Source: Methylorubrum populi (GTDB taxonomy: Bacteria > Pseudomonadota > Alphaproteobacteria > Rhizobiales > Beijerinckiaceae). Taken from it: 64,000 bases of DNA. The stretch is from the NCBI GenBank assembly GCA_020741775.1, contig DYYG01000028.1:1-64000 (forward strand). Reading direction: 5' to 3'. The notes under the pieces are model-generated. The model saw only the letters and a program-made list of their open reading frames with translations, was not told the DNA's origin and did not search any database. Below are positions 1-8,483 of the stretch, piece after piece. Position 1 is the first letter of the stretch. Every line of letters begins with the position of its first letter. The translations under genes and the position numbers were made by a program.

Positions 1-176
1 AGGGCTTCGACGATGGCGCTGTCGACGTCGATGATCTCGTAGCGGGCGAACAGCCCCTCGGCGGTGGCCACATCCGCCCCCGACTCGATCGCGGAGGTCG
101 TCGGTCCCGCGGCCGGCAGGATCGAGCAGCCCGACACCGCCACGGCGGTGACGAGAACAGTGGCAAGAACGCGCAT
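1..176 (-). CDS. Lipoprotein, probably polysaccharide export protein (5' part only)
   Basis: Only the first 58 codons are in the window; the gene runs off the left edge. It begins with a short hydrophobic signal ending in VSGC, a lipobox, so the mature protein should start at the Cys and be lipid-anchored. After it come a Pro/Ala/Ser-rich linker and the stretch YEIIDVD, which looks like the start of Wza/ExoF-type polysaccharide export proteins. The ATG at 174-176 is the only sensible start. The function is inferred from a short N-terminus, so a generic lipoprotein remains possible. The gluconokinase gene starts 290 bases away on the other strand, and I see no other gene in the gap. Confidence 0.5.
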   Translation of the reverse strand, partial: MRVLATVLVTAVAVSGCSILPAAGPTTSAIESGADVATAEGLFARYEIIDVDSAIVEA

Positions 177-466
177 TCGGATCGCCTGGCGGTTTCCCTC
201 ATCGGGTGGGTAGCCCAAACCGGTCAAGCTGTCCGTGGCGAGGCCGCCACACCGGCTGGGGGAGCGCCGGGGGAGCACGGAATACTCCTTCTGTCCCCGC
301 TGCCCACACCCCTTCCGCAGGCCGGAACACCCGCCCGGACCAGGCATGGTCCCGCCGCCGGGCTCCCCTACCTCATCTCGGCCGGCGGAACCCGGCGTCG
401 CCCCCCTCAGCGAAGCGCGGGGCGGGCGACCGAAGCCGGTCCGCACAACACCGTTCAAGGAGCCGG

Positions 467-1009
467 ATGACCGTTCCCAGCCCCTCCGCACCGACCGTCC
501 TCGTGGTGATGGGCGTGTCGGGATCCGGCAAGAGCACCGTGGCCGCCCTGCTGGCCGAGACGCTCGGCTGGTCCTTCGTCGACGGCGACGACTTCCATAC
601 GCCCGAGAGCGTCGCCCGGATGCGGGAGGGCCATCCCCTCGACGATGAGGCCCGCGCCCCCTGGCTCGGCCGGATCCGGGCATGGATCGACGGCCGGCTC
701 ATGGCCCACGAGCCCGGCATCGTCGCCTGCTCGGCGCTCAAGCGCACCTATCGCCGGGCCCTGACCGGGGGTCGCCCGGACGTCCGTATCGTCTTCCTGG
801 AGGGAAGCCGGGCGGTGATCCAGGGCCGGGTCCAAGCGCGGCACGGCCATTTCATGCCCGCCTCCTTGCTCGACAGCCAGTTCGCCGCCCTCGAACCGCC
901 GGGACCGGAGGAGGACCCGATCACCGTCGGGATCGAGGACGGCCCCGACGCCATCGTCGCAGCGGTTCTCACCCGCCTCGGCCTGCCGGCCGCCGGGATT
1001 TGCGGATAG
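467..1009 (+). CDS. gntK: Gluconokinase
   Basis: 180-residue kinase that phosphorylates D-gluconate to 6-phosphogluconate with ATP, feeding the Entner-Doudoroff and pentose phosphate routes in the cytoplasm. A Walker A loop GVSGSGKS lies at residues 16-23, followed by VDGDDFH (substrate-side acidic motif), HPLDDEARAPWL and CSALKRTYR, the usual landmarks of the GntK/IdnK family. The length matches the family. The open frame extends upstream to 206, but that part reads as low-complexity Arg/Pro/Ser sequence, so I take the ATG at 467. A HAD phosphatase gene begins 10 bases after the stop and is probably co-transcribed. Confidence 0.9.
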   Translation: MTVPSPSAPTVLVVMGVSGSGKSTVAALLAETLGWSFVDGDDFHTPESVARMREGHPLDDEARAPWLGRIRAWIDGRLMAHEPGIVACSALKRTYRRALTGGRPDVRIVFLEGSRAVIQGRVQARHGHFMPASLLDSQFAALEPPGPEEDPITVGIEDGPDAIVAAVLTRLGLPAAGICG

Positions 1010-1019
1010 GGGATCGCCC

Positions 1020-1823
1020 ATGGATATCGCCCTCGTGGTCTCCGATGTCGACGGAACCCTCGTGACCGACGACAAGCGGCTCACCCCGGCCACCCTCGCG
1101 GCGGTCCGCCGGCTCGGCGCAGCGGGAATCGGCTTCACCCTGGCCTCCAGCCGTCCACCGGTCGGCCTGCGCCACCTGGTCGAAGCCCTCGCTCTGCGCC
1201 TGCCGCTGGGCGCCTTCAACGGCAGCACCGTCTGCGGCCCCGACCTCGCGCCGATCTCGGAAAAGCTGATTCCGGAGGCGGTCGCCCGCGAGGCGGCGCA
1301 GCACCTCGCCGACGCGGGCGTCGATCTCTGGGTGTTCGCCGACGGCTCCTGGAACCTGCGCGACGGGCAAGCCCCCTATACCGACCTGGAACGCCGCACC
1401 CTTCAGACCGAACCGAGGATCGTGCCGGATCTCTCTCCCCTGCTCGGATGCGCGGCCAAGATCGTCGGTGTGAGCCGCGACCATGATGCGCTCGCGCGGC
1501 TCGAGAATAAGCTCGCGGCGGATCTGGACGGCCGCGCCGCGGTGCATCGCTCGCAGCCCTACTATCTGGACGTGACGCCGCCCGGCATCGACAAGGGCAG
1601 CTTCGTCGTCGATCTCGGCCGGCGCCTCGGCATCCCGCGGGAGCGAATCGCCACCCTCGGCGACGCGGCCAACGACATCGCCCTGTTCCGGGAGAGCGGG
1701 CTGTCGATCGCCATGGGCAACGCCGCCCCCGCCGTGCAACAGGCGGCCTCGGCGGTGACCGCGCGCAACGAGGAGGATGGTTTCGCCCACGCGATCAATC
1801 GCTTCGTGTTCGGCGACCTCTGA
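1020..1823 (+). CDS. Cof-type HAD-IIB phosphatase
   Basis: 267-residue cytoplasmic haloacid-dehalogenase-superfamily hydrolase of the Cof/YbiV type, which removes phosphate from small metabolites, often sugar phosphates. Motif I is DVDGT with the nucleophile and acid/base Asp at residues 9 and 11. The motif II Ser is in LASSRP, the motif III Lys in GIDKG, and the motif IV acidic pair in GDAANDI. The cap between motifs II and III matches type IIB. The substrate cannot be read from sequence. It follows gluconokinase by 10 bases, so a role with sugar phosphates is a fair guess. Confidence 0.85.
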   Translation: MDIALVVSDVDGTLVTDDKRLTPATLAAVRRLGAAGIGFTLASSRPPVGLRHLVEALALRLPLGAFNGSTVCGPDLAPISEKLIPEAVAREAAQHLADAGVDLWVFADGSWNLRDGQAPYTDLERRTLQTEPRIVPDLSPLLGCAAKIVGVSRDHDALARLENKLAADLDGRAAVHRSQPYYLDVTPPGIDKGSFVVDLGRRLGIPRERIATLGDAANDIALFRESGLSIAMGNAAPAVQQAASAVTARNEEDGFAHAINRFVFGDL

Positions 1824-2067
1824 GATCCGCCTCCCGGCGGCGACCGCTACCTGTGCTCATCCGGCGACAGGGCCGGCGCCGCGTCCACCGTCCTCCGCAG
1901 GGATTTTGGATACGTCCACGTTCCCGCCTCATTTGGACCCGACCCAGGGACGACAAACTGAGCCGTAACAGGCAACGTTCATGGGGGGCCTCCCCGGCAT
2001 CCTTCCTCCTCGGAGGGGCTGCCGGGCTCGGGACACCCGTGAGCCGCCCAAAACGACCGGGTCTCCC

Positions 2068-2982
2068 ATGCGCCTTCTCCTCGCCGCCCTGCTTGTCGCC
2101 GCCGTTCCGGCGCCGGCCTTCGCGCAAGAGGCGCGGGACAACATCGATGCGCTGATCGCCGAACATGCCCGGGCCAACAAGGTGCCGGAGGCCTTCGTTC
2201 ACCGGGTCGTCAAGCGCGAGAGCAATTACAATGCCCGCGCCAAGGGCGGCTCGGCCCTCGGCCTGATGCAGATCAAGCACGCGACGGCCCGCGGCCTCGG
2301 CTATAGCGGCGACGCGGCCGGCCTCTACGATCCCGACACCAACCTGAAATACGGGATCGCCTATCTCGCCGGCGCCTATCGCGCCGCCAAGGGCGACCTC
2401 GAACAGGCCTACCGCTACTACAATCGCGGCTATTACTACGTCGCCAAGCGCCTCGGCATCGAGGCGGATGTCCCGGACAGCGCGGGCACGACCGTCGTGG
2501 CCTCGGCCGCACCGGCCGCCAGCGCGCCCGTCGGCGGTCCGGCGAAATCCGCCAACGGCTTCGACACCCTGTTCGCCCTGCGCGGCAACGCCCCCGCCGC
2601 CGGCACCCAGGCCCTCGCCTATGCCGCGCCCGGCCCCGGCCCGTCCGACGCGGTCGAGGTGCCCCTGCCGCCGCGCCGCCCCGCCGCCCTCTCCGGCGCC
2701 CTGGAGACCCTGCAGGTCGCGAGCCTCGCGCCGCAGGCTTCGCCCGTTCCTTCCGCCTCCACCGCCCCGCCGGCCACGCAGCCGGCCCAGAGCCCGACCC
2801 AGGCCGCCCAGCCCGCGGCCGGGCCGGAGGCGCAGGCCGTCCTGGCCGATGCCGTCGAGGTGCCGCTGCCGCCGCGCCGCCCGTCTGACATCGTGCTCGC
2901 CGCCGTCTCCCGCGCGCCCGTCGTGGTGGCCCGGCGGTCGGCCCCGATCCTGGAAGCGTCGGCTGCCCACAGCACACCCTGA
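2068..2982 (+). CDS. Lytic transglycosylase (SLT domain) with Pro/Ala-rich tail
   Basis: 304-residue exported murein hydrolase. Residues 1-20 form a signal peptide ending AFAQ. The SLT domain follows at about 24-155 with the catalytic Glu51 in KRESNYN, then GLMQIK and AYRYYNRG, as in Slt70-type lytic transglycosylases that cleave the MurNAc-GlcNAc bond. From about residue 165 the protein becomes a long Ala/Pro/Ser-rich tail that carries the decamer [10 protein letters not shown] twice. The open frame reaches upstream to 1981, but the ATG at 2068 is the one directly followed by the signal peptide. The tail is probably a wall-spanning or protein-binding linker. Confidence 0.85.
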   Translation: MRLLLAALLVAAVPAPAFAQEARDNIDALIAEHARANKVPEAFVHRVVKRESNYNARAKGGSALGLMQIKHATARGLGYSGDAAGLYDPDTNLKYGIAYLAGAYRAAKGDLEQAYRYYNRGYYYVAKRLGIEADVPDSAGTTVVASAAPAASAPVGGPAKSANGFDTLFALRGNAPAAGTQALAYAAPGPGPSDAVEVPLPPRRPAALSGALETLQVASLAPQASPVPSASTAPPATQPAQSPTQAAQPAAGPEAQAVLADAVEVPLPPRRPSDIVLAAVSRAPVVVARRSAPILEASAAHSTP

Positions 2983-3125
2983 CATCGCAAGCCGGCGCTC
3001 TAGCCAGTCGCCCTTTGTGCGGTTATACAGCGCGCCTCGAATCTTCGTCACTCAACGCGGTGCCATCGGCGATCCCCGATCGAGGGGATGCCCTGGGCGC
3101 CCTTTTTGCCCGAGGTACTACACCC

Positions 3126-3314
3126 ATGGCCGTTCCGAAGCGAAAGACCTCCCCCTCCCGGCGCGGCATGCGCCGCTCCGCCGATGCCCTCAAGGCCCCG
3201 ACCTATGTCGAGGACAAGGATTCCGGCGAGCTGCGCCGCCCGCACCACATCGACCTGAAGACCGGCATGTATTGCGGCCGTCAGGTGCTGAAGGTGAAGT
3301 CCGCCGAGGCGTAA
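3126..3314 (+). CDS. rpmF: 50S ribosomal protein L32
   Basis: 62-residue basic protein of the large ribosomal subunit. The N-terminus [20 protein letters not shown] is characteristic of bacterial L32, followed by a segment with [13 protein letters not shown] and a single Cys, as in alphaproteobacterial L32, which lacks the full zinc-binding Cys set. The start is the ATG at 3126; the longer open frame from 3015 is not expected for this family. A GC-rich inverted repeat at about 3343-3376 may end its transcript. Confidence 0.95.
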   Translation: MAVPKRKTSPSRRGMRRSADALKAPTYVEDKDSGELRRPHHIDLKTGMYCGRQVLKVKSAEA

Positions 3315-3326
3315 GCCAAACCGCCG

Positions 3327-3578
3327 TCAGGCTCGTTTTGCGGAGGCCGCGGCCCGCGCGTACAGCGCGGCCGCGGCCTTCGTGCGTTCTGAGCGAGCGG
3401 AACGCAGGGTCGGGTCGGCGCTGACGATCAACTGGGTGAGGAAGCCCGCCATCGGGCGACGCCCGCGAATGCGCGGGGCAGGACCAGCGGCCGTTCCGGC
3501 CACGAGTTCTCGCGACGGGCCCGCGACCTCACTCGCGACCTGACCCGCATCGGCACGATCTGTCTCGGAATGGTCCAT
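3327..3578 (-). CDS. Small hypothetical protein
   Basis: 83-residue protein of unknown function. The recognisable part is the centre, with GFLTQLIVSADPTLRSARSE followed by an Ala-rich end, a pattern I have met in short rhizobial proteins whose role is unknown. I chose the ATG at 3576-3578, which has GGAG about ten bases upstream; a TTG at 3617 would add 13 residues. No signal peptide or membrane segment is visible. It lies head-on to rpmF and downstream of phaR on the same strand. The GC-rich inverted repeat near 3343-3376 lies inside its 3' end. Confidence 0.55.
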   Translation of the reverse strand: MDHSETDRADAGQVASEVAGPSRELVAGTAAGPAPRIRGRRPMAGFLTQLIVSADPTLRSARSERTKAAAALYARAAASAKRA

Positions 3579-3692
3579 ATCGGTCGCGGCTCCGGCCCCA
3601 CATCCGATCGGGTGCAAGGCCGGGACCGACGTTAACCGGATCTTAACGATCTGTCTCGCGCCACCGGGCGCGAGGGGGAGAGAAGCCGGGCG

Positions 3693-4304
3693 CTACTTCC
3701 GCGCCAGGGCCTCGAGGCGGGCCTGCATGTCCGCCATCTGCTTCTTCAGCTCGTCGAGGTCACCCGCACCCGATCCGCCGGAAACCGGCGCGGGCGGCGT
3801 GGCCGCGGCGGAAGCCGGGCCCGGCGGCGGGGCAGGGGGGCCGAACCCGCCCGTAAACATCTTCATCGCATCGCCAAAGAAGGTCATGTTGGCCCGCACC
3901 TGCTCCTGCAGCGCCTGCTGGAAGGCGGAGGGGCCGAAGCTCTGGGCGAGCTTTTCGCGCAAGCCGTCCTGATCCTTGGCGAAGTTCGCCATGGAGAATT
4001 CGAGGAAGCTCGGCACCATGGTGCGCATGCTGTCGCCGTAGAAGCGGATCAGCTGGCGCAGGAAGGCCACCGGCAGCAAGTTGTCCTCGCCGGCCTTGTT
4101 CTCCTGCTCGAAGATGATCTGCGTCAACACCGAGCGGGTGATGTCGTCGCCCGAGCGCGCATCGTAAACGATGAAATCCTCACCGTTCTGCACCATCGTC
4201 GCCAGGTCTTCGAGCGTAACGTAGGTGGACGTGCCGGTATGGTAGAGCCGCCGGTTGGCGTATTTCTTGATGACGGTTTGATGCGCCCTGCCGTTCTCGG
4301 CCAT
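3693..4304 (-). CDS. phaR: Polyhydroxyalkanoate synthesis repressor PhaR
   Basis: 203-residue regulator that senses PHA granules and represses phasin and related genes when no polymer is present. The N-terminal DNA-binding domain starts with VIKKYANRRLY and continues through TYVTLEDLA. The following PHB-accumulation region contains QIIFEQE and LPVAFLRQLIRFYG. The C-terminal third is Pro/Ala-rich and ends in a short coiled segment (DELKKQMADMQARLEAL), likely for oligomerisation. The frame extends 19 codons upstream, but the ATG at 4304 is preceded by GGGAGGTG at good spacing. It is divergent from phaA, as is usual in alphaproteobacteria. Confidence 0.92.
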   Translation of the reverse strand: MAENGRAHQTVIKKYANRRLYHTGTSTYVTLEDLATMVQNGEDFIVYDARSGDDITRSVLTQIIFEQENKAGEDNLLPVAFLRQLIRFYGDSMRTMVPSFLEFSMANFAKDQDGLREKLAQSFGPSAFQQALQEQVRANMTFFGDAMKMFTGGFGPPAPPPGPASAAATPPAPVSGGSGAGDLDELKKQMADMQARLEALARK

Positions 4305-4626
4305 CGTTGCGACACCTCCCGCTTCGGTCTTGAGTCCGCGCAAAGCTGAATGCTCCGCCATGATGGGCTACCCGCCCGCGCGAGCTGGGCTCTGTTATGG
4401 TCGAATCCAACCTTAAGGCTTTCGCGCCGCGGCGAAAACAGCAATTTCCCCCTGTCCCCGCAGATTCCGGTCACTCTCCCGACAGGTCCGGCCCCCTTGC
4501 CACGAGGTTATCCGAAAGCCTGCTTGACTTCCCTGGATGCAGGCTCTTCATCCGGGGAACGGCAGGTTGCGCCCCGGACATTCTGGTCCACCAAATATCG
4601 CGCCGCCGCATGAGGAGAACGTCACG
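4305..4626. promoter_or_regulatory. phaR-phaA divergent intergenic region
   Basis: This 322-base gap between the divergent phaR and phaA starts must carry both promoters. A TTGACT at 4524-4529 is a possible -35 for phaA, but the matching -10 is poor. GAGGAG at about 4612-4617 is the phaA ribosome binding site. I see no clear PhaR operator. Short open frames here look like chance. Confidence 0.4.
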
Positions 4627-5811
4627 ATGGCAGCCAGCGAAGATATCGTCATTGTCGGGGCGGCGCGGACACCGGTGGGTTCGTTCGCTGGCGCCTTCGG
4701 CAGCGTGCCGGCCCATGAGCTCGGCGCCGTGGCGATCAAGGCCGCGCTGGAGCGCGCCGGCGTCTCGCCGGACGAGGTGGACGAGGTGATCTTCGGCCAA
4801 GTGCTCACCGCCGCCGCCGGGCAGAACCCGGCCCGTCAGGCCGCCATCGCCGCCGGCATCCCGGAGAAGGCGACCGCCTGGGGTCTCAACCAAGTGTGCG
4901 GCTCGGGGCTTCGCACCGTCGCGGTCGGCATGCAGCAGATCGCCAACGGCGACGCCACGATCATCGTGGCCGGCGGCCAGGAATCGATGTCGCTCTCCCC
5001 CCACGCCCAGTATCTGCGCGGCGGCCAGAAGATGGGCGACCTCAAGCTCGTCGACACCATGATCAAGGACGGCCTGTGGGACGCCTTCAACGGCTACCAC
5101 ATGGGCCAGACCGCCGAGAACGTCGCCCAGGCCTTCCAGCTCACCCGTGAGCAGCAGGACCAGTTCGCCACCCGTTCGCAGAACAAGGCCGAGGCCGCCC
5201 GCAAGGAGGGCCGCTTCAAGGAGGAGATCGTCCCCGTCACGGTGAAGGGCAGGAAGGGCGACACCATCGTCGATACCGACGAGTACATCCGCGACGGCGC
5301 CACCGTCGAGGCGATGGCCAAGCTCAAGCCCGCCTTCGCCAAGGACGGCACGGTGACCGCCGCCAACGCCTCCGGCCTCAATGACGGCGCTGCCGCGCTC
5401 GTCCTGATGTCGGCCTCGGAAGCCGAGCGCCGGGGCATCAAGCCGCTGGCGAAGATCGTCTCCTGGGCGACCGCCGGCGTCGATCCCAAGGTGATGGGCA
5501 CCGGCCCGATCCCGGCTTCGCGCAAGGCGCTGGAGAAGGCTGGCTGGAAGCCGGCCGACCTCGACCTGATCGAGGCCAACGAGGCCTTCGCCGCCCAGGC
5601 GCTCGCCGTGAACAAGGACATGGGCTGGGACGACGAGAAGGTGAACGTCAATGGCGGCGCCATCGCCATCGGCCACCCGATCGGCGCCTCCGGCGCCCGC
5701 GTCCTCATCACCCTGCTGCACGAGCTGAAGCGCCGCGACGCCAAGAAGGGCCTCGCCACCCTGTGCATCGGCGGCGGCATGGGCGTCGCCATGTGCGTCG
5801 AGCGCGTCTGA
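4627..5811 (+). CDS. phaA: Acetyl-CoA acetyltransferase (beta-ketothiolase)
   Basis: 394-residue thiolase that condenses two acetyl-CoA into acetoacetyl-CoA, the first step of polyhydroxybutyrate synthesis. The acyl-carrying Cys91 is in NQVCGSG, His350 in [11 protein letters not shown], and the second catalytic Cys380 in CIGGGMG. The length is typical of biosynthetic thiolases. The start is the ATG at 4627 behind GAGGAG; the frame is open from 4537 but without thiolase features. With phaB downstream it provides the monomer for PHA synthase, whose gene is not in this window. Confidence 0.95.
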   Translation: MAASEDIVIVGAARTPVGSFAGAFGSVPAHELGAVAIKAALERAGVSPDEVDEVIFGQVLTAAAGQNPARQAAIAAGIPEKATAWGLNQVCGSGLRTVAVGMQQIANGDATIIVAGGQESMSLSPHAQYLRGGQKMGDLKLVDTMIKDGLWDAFNGYHMGQTAENVAQAFQLTREQQDQFATRSQNKAEAARKEGRFKEEIVPVTVKGRKGDTIVDTDEYIRDGATVEAMAKLKPAFAKDGTVTAANASGLNDGAAALVLMSASEAERRGIKPLAKIVSWATAGVDPKVMGTGPIPASRKALEKAGWKPADLDLIEANEAFAAQALAVNKDMGWDDEKVNVNGGAIAIGHPIGASGARVLITLLHELKRRDAKKGLATLCIGGGMGVAMCVERV

Positions 5812-6125
5812 CGCCAGCGAATCGTGGGCCTTTCCATGTCGGGGCGAAACCCGCCCCGGCATCGCAGAAGCGGCCCCGCGAGGGTCGGGCGATCCTTGGT
5901 CGCCCGACCCGCCACCTCAAGCAGAATTTACCCAAAACGGCTTGAGGCTCCGTAAAATTTAAATGCGATGCGCGCCCGCACCCCGCCGGCTAGACAGTCT
6001 GCGGATGATGCGCGGAGGCCCCTCCGGGTAGCGGTGACAGGCTCACACTCCTGTCCGCCGGATGCCTAGCGGGTGTTTTGCGAACCGACGTAACAAGAAC
6101 CCGATACGGGAGCACGGAGGAAATC
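5812..6125. other. phaA-phaB intergenic region
   Basis: This 314-base gap between co-directional phaA and phaB has no gene. It contains a perfect 11-bp hairpin (listed separately) and then an AT-richer patch near 5930-5965 that could hold a phaB promoter. I cannot identify boxes with confidence. GGAGG just before 6126 is the phaB ribosome binding site. Confidence 0.4.
5882..5910 (+). terminator. Perfect 11-bp hairpin after phaA
   Basis: GGGTCGGGCGA at 5882-5892 pairs perfectly with TCGCCCGACCC at 5900-5910 around a 7-base loop. No T-run follows, so it may be a factor-assisted terminator, an attenuator or an mRNA 3'-end stabiliser lying between phaA and phaB. Confidence 0.5.
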
Positions 6126-6854
6126 ATGGCTCAGGAACGCGTCGCCCTCGTCACGGGCGGGACGCGCGGCATCGGCGCCGCGATCTCGAAGCGCCTCAAG
6201 GACAAGGGCTACAAGGTCGCCGCAAATTACGGCGGCAACGACGAGGCGGCCAACGCCTTCAAGGCCGAGACCGGCATCCCGGTGTTCAAGTTCGACGTCG
6301 GCGATCTGGCGAGCTGCGAGGCCGGCATCAAGGCCATCGAGGCGGAACTCGGCCCGATCGACATCCTGGTGAACAATGCCGGCATCACCCGCGACGGCGC
6401 GTTCCACAAGATGAGCTTCGAGAAGTGGCAGGCGGTCATCAAGACCAACCTCGACTCGATGTTCACCTGCACCCGTCCGCTGATCGAGGGCATGCGCAGC
6501 CGCAATTTCGGCCGCATCATCATCATCTCGTCGATCAACGGCCAGAAGGGTCAGGCTGGCCAGACCAACTATTCCGCGGCCAAGGCCGGCGTGATCGGCT
6601 TCGCCAAGGCGCTGGCGCAGGAGAGCGCCTCCAAGGGCATCACGGTCAACGTGGTGGCTCCCGGCTACATCGCCACCGAGATGGTGATGGCCGTGCCGGA
6701 GGACATCCGCAACAAGATCATCTCGACGATCCCGACCGGCCGCCTCGGCGAAGCCGACGAGATCGCCCACGCGGTCGAGTATCTCGCCAGCGACGAGGCG
6801 GGCTTCGTCACCGGCTCGACCCTGACCATCAACGGCGGCCAGCACTTCGTCTGA
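6126..6854 (+). CDS. phaB: Acetoacetyl-CoA reductase
   Basis: 242-residue short-chain dehydrogenase that reduces acetoacetyl-CoA to (R)-3-hydroxybutyryl-CoA with NADPH, the second step of PHB synthesis. It shows the cofactor loop TGGTRGIG at 10-17, NNAG at 83-86, the catalytic Ser135/136 in IISSINGQ, and Tyr149/Lys153 in YSAAK. The motif INGQKGQ(A)GQTNYS is typical of PhaB rather than FabG. The start at 6126 follows GGAGG. A good terminator follows the stop. Confidence 0.93.
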   Translation: MAQERVALVTGGTRGIGAAISKRLKDKGYKVAANYGGNDEAANAFKAETGIPVFKFDVGDLASCEAGIKAIEAELGPIDILVNNAGITRDGAFHKMSFEKWQAVIKTNLDSMFTCTRPLIEGMRSRNFGRIIIISSINGQKGQAGQTNYSAAKAGVIGFAKALAQESASKGITVNVVAPGYIATEMVMAVPEDIRNKIISTIPTGRLGEADEIAHAVEYLASDEAGFVTGSTLTINGGQHFV

Positions 6855-6879
6855 TCGCCCCTCACTCCGCTGTCATCCG

Positions 6880-6914
6880 AAGGCCGTCGGTCCCGCGAAG
6901 GATCGGCGGCCTTT
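6880..6914 (+). terminator. Rho-independent terminator after phaB
   Basis: A 14-bp stem (6880-6893 with 6900-6913, two G-T wobbles) closes a 6-base loop and runs into TTTGCCGTTT. It lies about 25 bases past the phaB stop codon. Confidence 0.7.
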
Positions 6915-7040
6915 GCCGTTTCCGGGCTCCGTGCCGGCAGGCGTGAGGGAAGCCATCCGGGCAGCATGCTCGCCTCCCCGCGGAAAATGCTCTATGGCCG
7001 CCCTCCGACCTGACCGTTCTCCTCTCTCGATGAAACGCCT

Positions 7041-8027
7041 GTGCTGCGCCTCGCGCTGATCCTGCGGCGGAACCTGCCTCGGCTGGCGGGCCTCGCGACC
7101 ATTCCGCTGATCCGGGCAGTGTTCCTGCTCGCCCGGCTGCTCGGCACCGACCGGGCGAGCGCGGCCGGCGGCCGGCTCGCGCGCTTCGTCGGTCCCTTCC
7201 TGCCCTCGCACCGGACGGCGATGGCCAACCTGCGCGCGGCCTATCCCGGTGAGGACGAGGCGCGGCTACGGGCCTTCGCCCTGGAAGCCTGGGAGAATCT
7301 CGGCCGGACCGGCGCGGAATACGCCCATCTCGACACGATCTTCGACTACGACCCCGCCAATGCGGCGACCCAGCGCATGGAGGTGCGCGGGCTGGAGCAG
7401 TTCTACGCGATCCGCGACGACGGCAAGCCGGGCCTGATCTTCTCCGCGCATCTGGCGAATTGGGAACTGCCCGCGATCTGTGCCGAGAAGTTCGGCCTGG
7501 AGACCACCGCCGTGTTCCGGCCGCCGAACAACCCGGCCGCCGCCCAGCTCGTGCAGGAAGTGCGGCGCAAGACCATGGGCGGGCTTGCCGCCTCCGGCCC
7601 CGGTTCGGTCTTCGCCATGCAGGGCGTGGTGGAGCGCGGCGGCCATCTCGGCCAGCTCATCGATCAGCACTTCACCCGCGGCGTCGTGGTGCGGTTCTTC
7701 GACCGGCCGGTCCTGGTCAACCCGCTGCTCGGCAAGCTCGCCCGGCACCATGACTGCCCCGTCCACGGTGCCCGCGTGGTGCGGAAAGCAGGCGGCCGCT
7801 TCCTCCTCGAACTGACGCCGCCCCTCGACCTGCCGCGCGGCCCGGACGGGCTGATCGAGGTTCAGGGGGCGATGCAGGCGATGACGGCGGTGGTCGAGGC
7901 CTGGGTGCGCGAGCATCCCGGCCAGTGGCTGTGGATGCATCGCCGCTGGCGCCCCGCCATGCTGCCGAAAGGCACGCTGCCCGAATCCGTTTCAGCGCCT
8001 TTGCCCGGCGGAAGCCGCTTCGACTGA
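7041..8027 (+). CDS. Lysophospholipid acyltransferase of the LpxL/HtrB family
   Basis: 328-residue inner-membrane acyltransferase, probably a late lipid A (Kdo-dependent) acyltransferase. An N-terminal hydrophobic segment lies at about 16-35. The family H-X4-E catalytic motif is SAHLANWE, with His137 and Glu142. FRPPNNP and GQLIDQHF are further LpxL-family landmarks. The likely start is GTG at 7041; an ATG at 7030 is in another frame. It stands alone between the phaB terminator and the convergent nucleotidyltransferase gene. Which acyl chain it adds cannot be read from sequence. Confidence 0.82.
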   Translation: MLRLALILRRNLPRLAGLATIPLIRAVFLLARLLGTDRASAAGGRLARFVGPFLPSHRTAMANLRAAYPGEDEARLRAFALEAWENLGRTGAEYAHLDTIFDYDPANAATQRMEVRGLEQFYAIRDDGKPGLIFSAHLANWELPAICAEKFGLETTAVFRPPNNPAAAQLVQEVRRKTMGGLAASGPGSVFAMQGVVERGGHLGQLIDQHFTRGVVVRFFDRPVLVNPLLGKLARHHDCPVHGARVVRKAGGRFLLELTPPLDLPRGPDGLIEVQGAMQAMTAVVEAWVREHPGQWLWMHRRWRPAMLPKGTLPESVSAPLPGGSRFD

Positions 8028-8051
8028 CGGTCATCTCCTCCGGAACGATGC

Positions 8052-8483
8052 TCAGCCGCCGGCCAGACGATGGCGGAGCAGAGTCGAGGAGATCCCGGGC
8101 GTATAGGGGATGATCGCCCGCATCGCTTCCGGCAGGTCGGCACAATCGGCGAGCTTCGTCGCCAATTCGGCCTCATGGGCGCCGCCGAAGGCGTAGATGT
8201 CGTAGCCGCCGCCCCGCATGAACGCACGGTCGATCACCCGCGGACCATCCGTCACGACCGCATCGACCCAGCGGCACGCCGCGACGATCTCGACCCGCTC
8301 CTCGAGCGTGAGCACCGGGGGCCGCCCCTTATAGGCCGCGACCCGCTCATCGGGGACCACGCAGACCGTGAGCCGGCTGCCCAGCGCGCGGGCCGCGGCG
8401 AAGAAGCGGACATGGCCGGGATGAAGCAGGTCGACCACGACCTTCGCATAGACGGATGCGCCACCGTCTCCCCGGCCGTTCAC
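8052..8483 (-). CDS. Cytidylyltransferase-like protein (TagD/GCT type)
   Basis: 143-residue member of the nucleotidylyltransferase superfamily. DLLHPGHVRF gives the HxGH nucleotide-binding signature (His21, His24), and PGISSTLLR near the C-terminus matches the ISTT motif that binds the nucleotide phosphates. The size and motifs resemble glycerol-3-phosphate cytidylyltransferase, which makes CDP-glycerol from CTP. A phosphopantetheine- or ethanolamine-phosphate-type substrate is also possible. Its start overlaps the stop of the upstream transferase gene by 4 bases, so the two are translated together, which supports a CDP-linked pathway. Confidence 0.7.
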   Translation of the reverse strand: MNGRGDGGASVYAKVVVDLLHPGHVRFFAAARALGSRLTVCVVPDERVAAYKGRPPVLTLEERVEIVAACRWVDAVVTDGPRVIDRAFMRGGGYDIYAFGGAHEAELATKLADCADLPEAMRAIIPYTPGISSTLLRHRLAGG

